From: Nitrospirota bacterium
Lineage (GTDB): Bacteria; Nitrospirota; Thermodesulfovibrionia; Thermodesulfovibrionales; JdFR-85
Length of the DNA: 33,930 nt
Direction of reading: 5' to 3'
NCBI GenBank assembly: GCA_015492515.1
Contig: WGEZ01000084.1
Coordinates: forward strand, 1-33,930
The translations under genes were made by a program, and so were the position numbers. This document shows positions 31,509 to 33,930 of the stretch, piece by piece; positions within the stretch are counted from its first letter, which is position 1, and the number at the start of each line of letters is the position of its first letter. A model generated the notes under the pieces. That model saw nothing but the letters and a program-made list of their open reading frames with translations. It searched no databases and was not told the origin of the DNA.

Positions 31509-33545
31509 TCATCGGATGACCCGCCTCATTGTTCTTTCGATGATCCCCGGCACATCAAGGACCAGCGCCACCCTGCCGTCGCCGAGGATCGTGCCTCCGC
31601 CGATCCCCCGCACCTTCGGCAGGGCCGTGCCGAGGCTCTTTATGACGATCTGTTGCTCTCCGATGAGGTCGTCCACGAGGAGACAGCACCTCTTGTCCTC
31701 GTGTGACACAAGGACCACGATGGCCTTCCAGGGGTCCCTCTTCCGAGGCGTTACCCCCAGCTCCTCATAAAGCCTTATAAGCGGGATGAACTCTCCCCTC
31801 ACGCCTATGACCTCGTCCCTCTCGTTGAGGGTCTTGACGTTCTCCCTCCCCGGACGGAGGGACTCGATGACCGATGAGATGGGGATGACGAAGACCTCAC
31901 CGCCGATCAACACCGTCAGCCCGTCTATGATAGCCAGGGTTAGCGGCAGCTTGATGGATACCGTGGTCCCCTCGCCCGGCCTCACCCGTATGAAGACCCT
32001 CCCGTTGAGGGCCTCTATGTTCCTCTTGACCACATCCATGCCCACCCCCCTGCCCGAGATGTCCGTCACCTTCTCCGCGGTGGAGAACCCGGGCATGAAT
32101 ATCAGGTTGTATATCTGGTCGTCCGTAAGCCCTGACGGGCTCTCAACGATCCCCTTCTGGACGGCCTTGTTCAGGATCCTCTCCTTGTCGAGGCCCCGTC
32201 CGTCGTCCTCCACGTCGATAAAGACGGAGTCACCCATCTGGTAGGCGCTGAGACGGATCGTGCCATGGGGAGGTTTCCCCCTGGAGGTCCTCTCTTCGGC
32301 GGTCTCGATCCCGTGGTCTATGGCGTTTCTGATGAGATGGACGAGGGGGTCTGTTATCTTTTCGAGGACCCCCTTGTCGAGCTCGGTATCCTCGCCCGTG
32401 ATGACCAGCTCGATCCTCTTGTTCTTGCTGCTCGACAGCTCCCTCACGAGCCTCGTGAACCTGTTGAAGACCTCTCCCACGGGAAGCATCCTCAGGGACA
32501 TGACGCTCTCCTGTATATCCTTCCCTATCCTCTGGAGCTGGGATAGGACGGCGTCCGTCCTCTCAGAGTCCCCGTTGTCGTTGCCCTGGACCGCCTGCTG
32601 GAGCATGGAGTGTATTATCACCATCTCTCCCACGATGTTCACCAGGTGGTCGAGCTTCTTGAGGTCCACCCTGATCGTCGATGATATGGATTTCTTCAGT
32701 GACTCGACCTTTCTCTGGCTCTGCTTCTCCACCACCTTCTCTATGTCCTTCGGCGAGACCTTGCCTTGTTTGACCAGGATCTCTCCCACCCTCTTCTGGC
32801 TCTTCAGCGCCTTCTCCACATCCTCCGGTCCCACGACGCCCTCCTCCACGAGTAACTGTCCGAGGAGCGGGACCTCCTCCTCAGAGGCCTCAACAGGGAT
32901 TATCTTTACATCGCCGCCGTCCATCGCGAATTCGAAGACCTTCTCGATCTCCGCAGGGTCCCTCTCGGTCTTCAGCTCCATCTCCCACCTCAGGTAGAGC
33001 TCTTCGGGGTCCATCTCGGACAGCGGGGGAACGGCGTCCGTGTCGGCCCTCATCGTGACCTCTCCGATCTCCCTGAGGCCATCCAGTATCACCAGCGGGT
33101 CCAGACCTCTCCTGAAGAGGTCAGGTCCCGGCCTGAAAAGGACCCTGTAGGTCCTCTTTGTCTGCAGCCTCTTCAGCTCCTCCATCTCCGTCACCAGCCC
33201 CTCGCACTTCGTGGAGTCGAAGTCACTCCCGGAGGCCACGGCCTCGATCATCTCCTTTATGAGGTCGGTCGCCCTGAGGAGGACGTCGATTGTCTCCCTC
33301 TCCACGGCGAGCCTCTCCTGGCGCATCAGATCCAGCAGCTCCTCCATCACATGGGTGAATCTGGAGATGTCGGTGAAGCCGAGGGTTCCGCTGGCGCCCT
33401 TTATGGTATGGATGGACCTGAAGATGGTGTTGAGGAGTTCCTTGTCCTGGGGAGACTTCTCGATCTGGAGCAGCCCCTCCTCAAAGACGGACGCCTGCTC
33501 CATCGCCTCATCGATGAAGATGCTCCGGAGTTTCTCTAAATCCAC
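31509..33545 (-). CDS. cheA: Chemotaxis histidine kinase CheA with an internal two-repeat module
   Basis: 678 residues. HPt domain with phospho-acceptor His46 (FRSIHTIKGASGTLGF); an intermediate region (~132-218, TYRVLFRPGPDLFRRGLDPLVILDGLREIG) occupying the place of P2; two consecutive ~25-residue repeats (229-277, GQLLVEEGVVGPEDVEKALKSQ and GEILVKQGKVSPKDIEKVVEKQ) like MshEN/T2SSE-N modules; dimerisation P3 (VDLKKLDHLVNIVGEMVIIHSML); the kinase domain with N box HLIRNAIDHGIE, G1 DDGRGLD, F box FMPGFSTAE and G2 GRGVGMDVV; and a C-terminal CheW-like P5. It phosphorylates CheY and CheB. In the leftward operon, 66 bases downstream of cheY. Confidence 0.95.
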   Translation of the reverse strand: MDLEKLRSIFIDEAMEQASVFEEGLLQIEKSPQDKELLNTIFRSIHTIKGASGTLGFTDISRFTHVMEELLDLMRQERLAVERETIDVLLRATDLIKEMIEAVASGSDFDSTKCEGLVTEMEELKRLQTKRTYRVLFRPGPDLFRRGLDPLVILDGLREIGEVTMRADTDAVPPLSEMDPEELYLRWEMELKTERDPAEIEKVFEFAMDGGDVKIIPVEASEEEVPLLGQLLVEEGVVGPEDVEKALKSQKRVGEILVKQGKVSPKDIEKVVEKQSQRKVESLKKSISSTIRVDLKKLDHLVNIVGEMVIIHSMLQQAVQGNDNGDSERTDAVLSQLQRIGKDIQESVMSLRMLPVGEVFNRFTRLVRELSSSKNKRIELVITGEDTELDKGVLEKITDPLVHLIRNAIDHGIETAEERTSRGKPPHGTIRLSAYQMGDSVFIDVEDDGRGLDKERILNKAVQKGIVESPSGLTDDQIYNLIFMPGFSTAEKVTDISGRGVGMDVVKRNIEALNGRVFIRVRPGEGTTVSIKLPLTLAIIDGLTVLIGGEVFVIPISSVIESLRPGRENVKTLNERDEVIGVRGEFIPLIRLYEELGVTPRKRDPWKAIVVLVSHEDKRCCLLVDDLIGEQQIVIKSLGTALPKVRGIGGGTILGDGRVALVLDVPGIIERTMRRVIR

Positions 33546-33611
33546 TGATCTTGCCCCCTCTGTGGATCGGTGTGTCGATGTCTCAAGCCTCGGTGATCGA
33601 TCCTGTCGGCA

Positions 33612-33930
33612 TCACCTCACGAACTTCCTGACGATCTCGATCAACTGTTCGGGCGTGAAGGGCTTCACTATCCAGCCGCTCGCCCCCGCCTGTCTGCCCT
33701 GCTGTTTTTTGGCTTCCTGGGATTCGGTGGTGAGCATTATTATGGGTGTGAACCTGTAACCGGCCCTCTTCCGCAACTGTTTTATGAACTCGATGCCGTC
33801 CATCTCTGGCATATTCAGGTCTGTTATCACCATATCTATACCTGCGCCGTTCAGTTTGCTCAGTGCATCCCTTCCGTTAACTGCTGCAACCACTTCATAC
33901 CCTGCATCCTGAAGGGCGAATGTCACGAGC
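33612..33930 (-). CDS. cheY: CheY-type response regulator, 5' end outside window
   Basis: The frame is open to the window edge and the visible part begins after the usual first alpha helix, so the start (with the acidic pair) is missing. Visible: VTFALQDAGYEVVAAVNGRDALSKLNGAGIDMVITDLNMPEMDG with the phospho-acceptor Asp in ITDLN, the Thr in MLTTES, and the Lys in VKPFTPEQLIEIVRKFV. A single receiver domain with no output domain fits CheY, which binds FliM to switch the motor. First visible gene of the leftward chemotaxis operon. Confidence 0.88.
   Translation of the reverse strand, partial: LVTFALQDAGYEVVAAVNGRDALSKLNGAGIDMVITDLNMPEMDGIEFIKQLRKRAGYRFTPIIMLTTESQEAKKQQGRQAGASGWIVKPFTPEQLIEIVRKFVR

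Overview
The window reads as one contiguous piece of a GC-rich, diderm, flagellated bacterium. Both FlgH (L-ring) and FlgI (P-ring) are encoded, so an outer membrane is expected. Arg is written mostly as AGG and Ile often as ATA despite the high GC, a pattern common in thermophiles. Together with the flagellar gene order this suggests a Nitrospirota- or Desulfobacterota-like lineage; that placement is inference, since no marker tree can be run here.

Region 1 (1-2490) is a junction zone. It holds the 3' part of a urease accessory gene (ureD), a perfect 58-bp tandem duplication, a short orphan coding-like fragment, and a leftward secreted GH5-type glycosidase with a carbohydrate-binding-like insert. 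Region 2 (2491-5584) holds housekeeping genes: an rRNA pseudouridine synthase, an aspartyl-tRNA synthetase carrying non-discriminating signature residues, and a small exported helical protein.

Region 3 (5587-19700) is a rightward motility locus: cheW, two HDOD genes, a small basic ORF, a DUF2802/DUF6115-like gene, flgF-flgG-flgA-flgH-flgI-flgJ, flgM-flgN-flgK-flgL, csrA-fliW and motA-motB. Three sigma-28-like promoters (before cheW, before the second HDOD gene, before flgM) and one strong sigma-54 promoter immediately before flgF fit a flagellar hierarchy: sigma-54 makes the middle class (rod, rings), and sigma-28 makes the late class and its own anti-sigma factor FlgM. CsrA/FliW add post-transcriptional control, and a CsrA-like motif lies in the cheW leader.

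Region 4 (19701-24155) is metabolic: a stand-alone IMP cyclohydrolase (PurH N-terminal half only), purD, leftward tmk coupled to a short MetE-like methyltransferase, and an HU gene with a clean sigma-70 promoter and a hairpin terminator.

Region 5 (24346-33930) is a leftward chemotaxis operon, read in transcription order as cheY (cut by the window end), cheA, cheW, a PilJ-type MCP, a second helical-bundle MCP, a metallo-beta-lactamase-fold diiron protein resembling the oxygen-binding diiron protein (ODP), cheR, cheD and cheB. The diiron protein among the receptors, methyltransferase and deamidase suggests an oxygen/iron-sensing input to chemotaxis and is the most interesting system here. Other points of interest are the sigma-54 promoter that would give a near-leaderless flgF message, the FlgJ-M23 fusion, the rearranged carbohydrate-binding insert in the GH5 enzyme, and the CheA with an internal repeat module.
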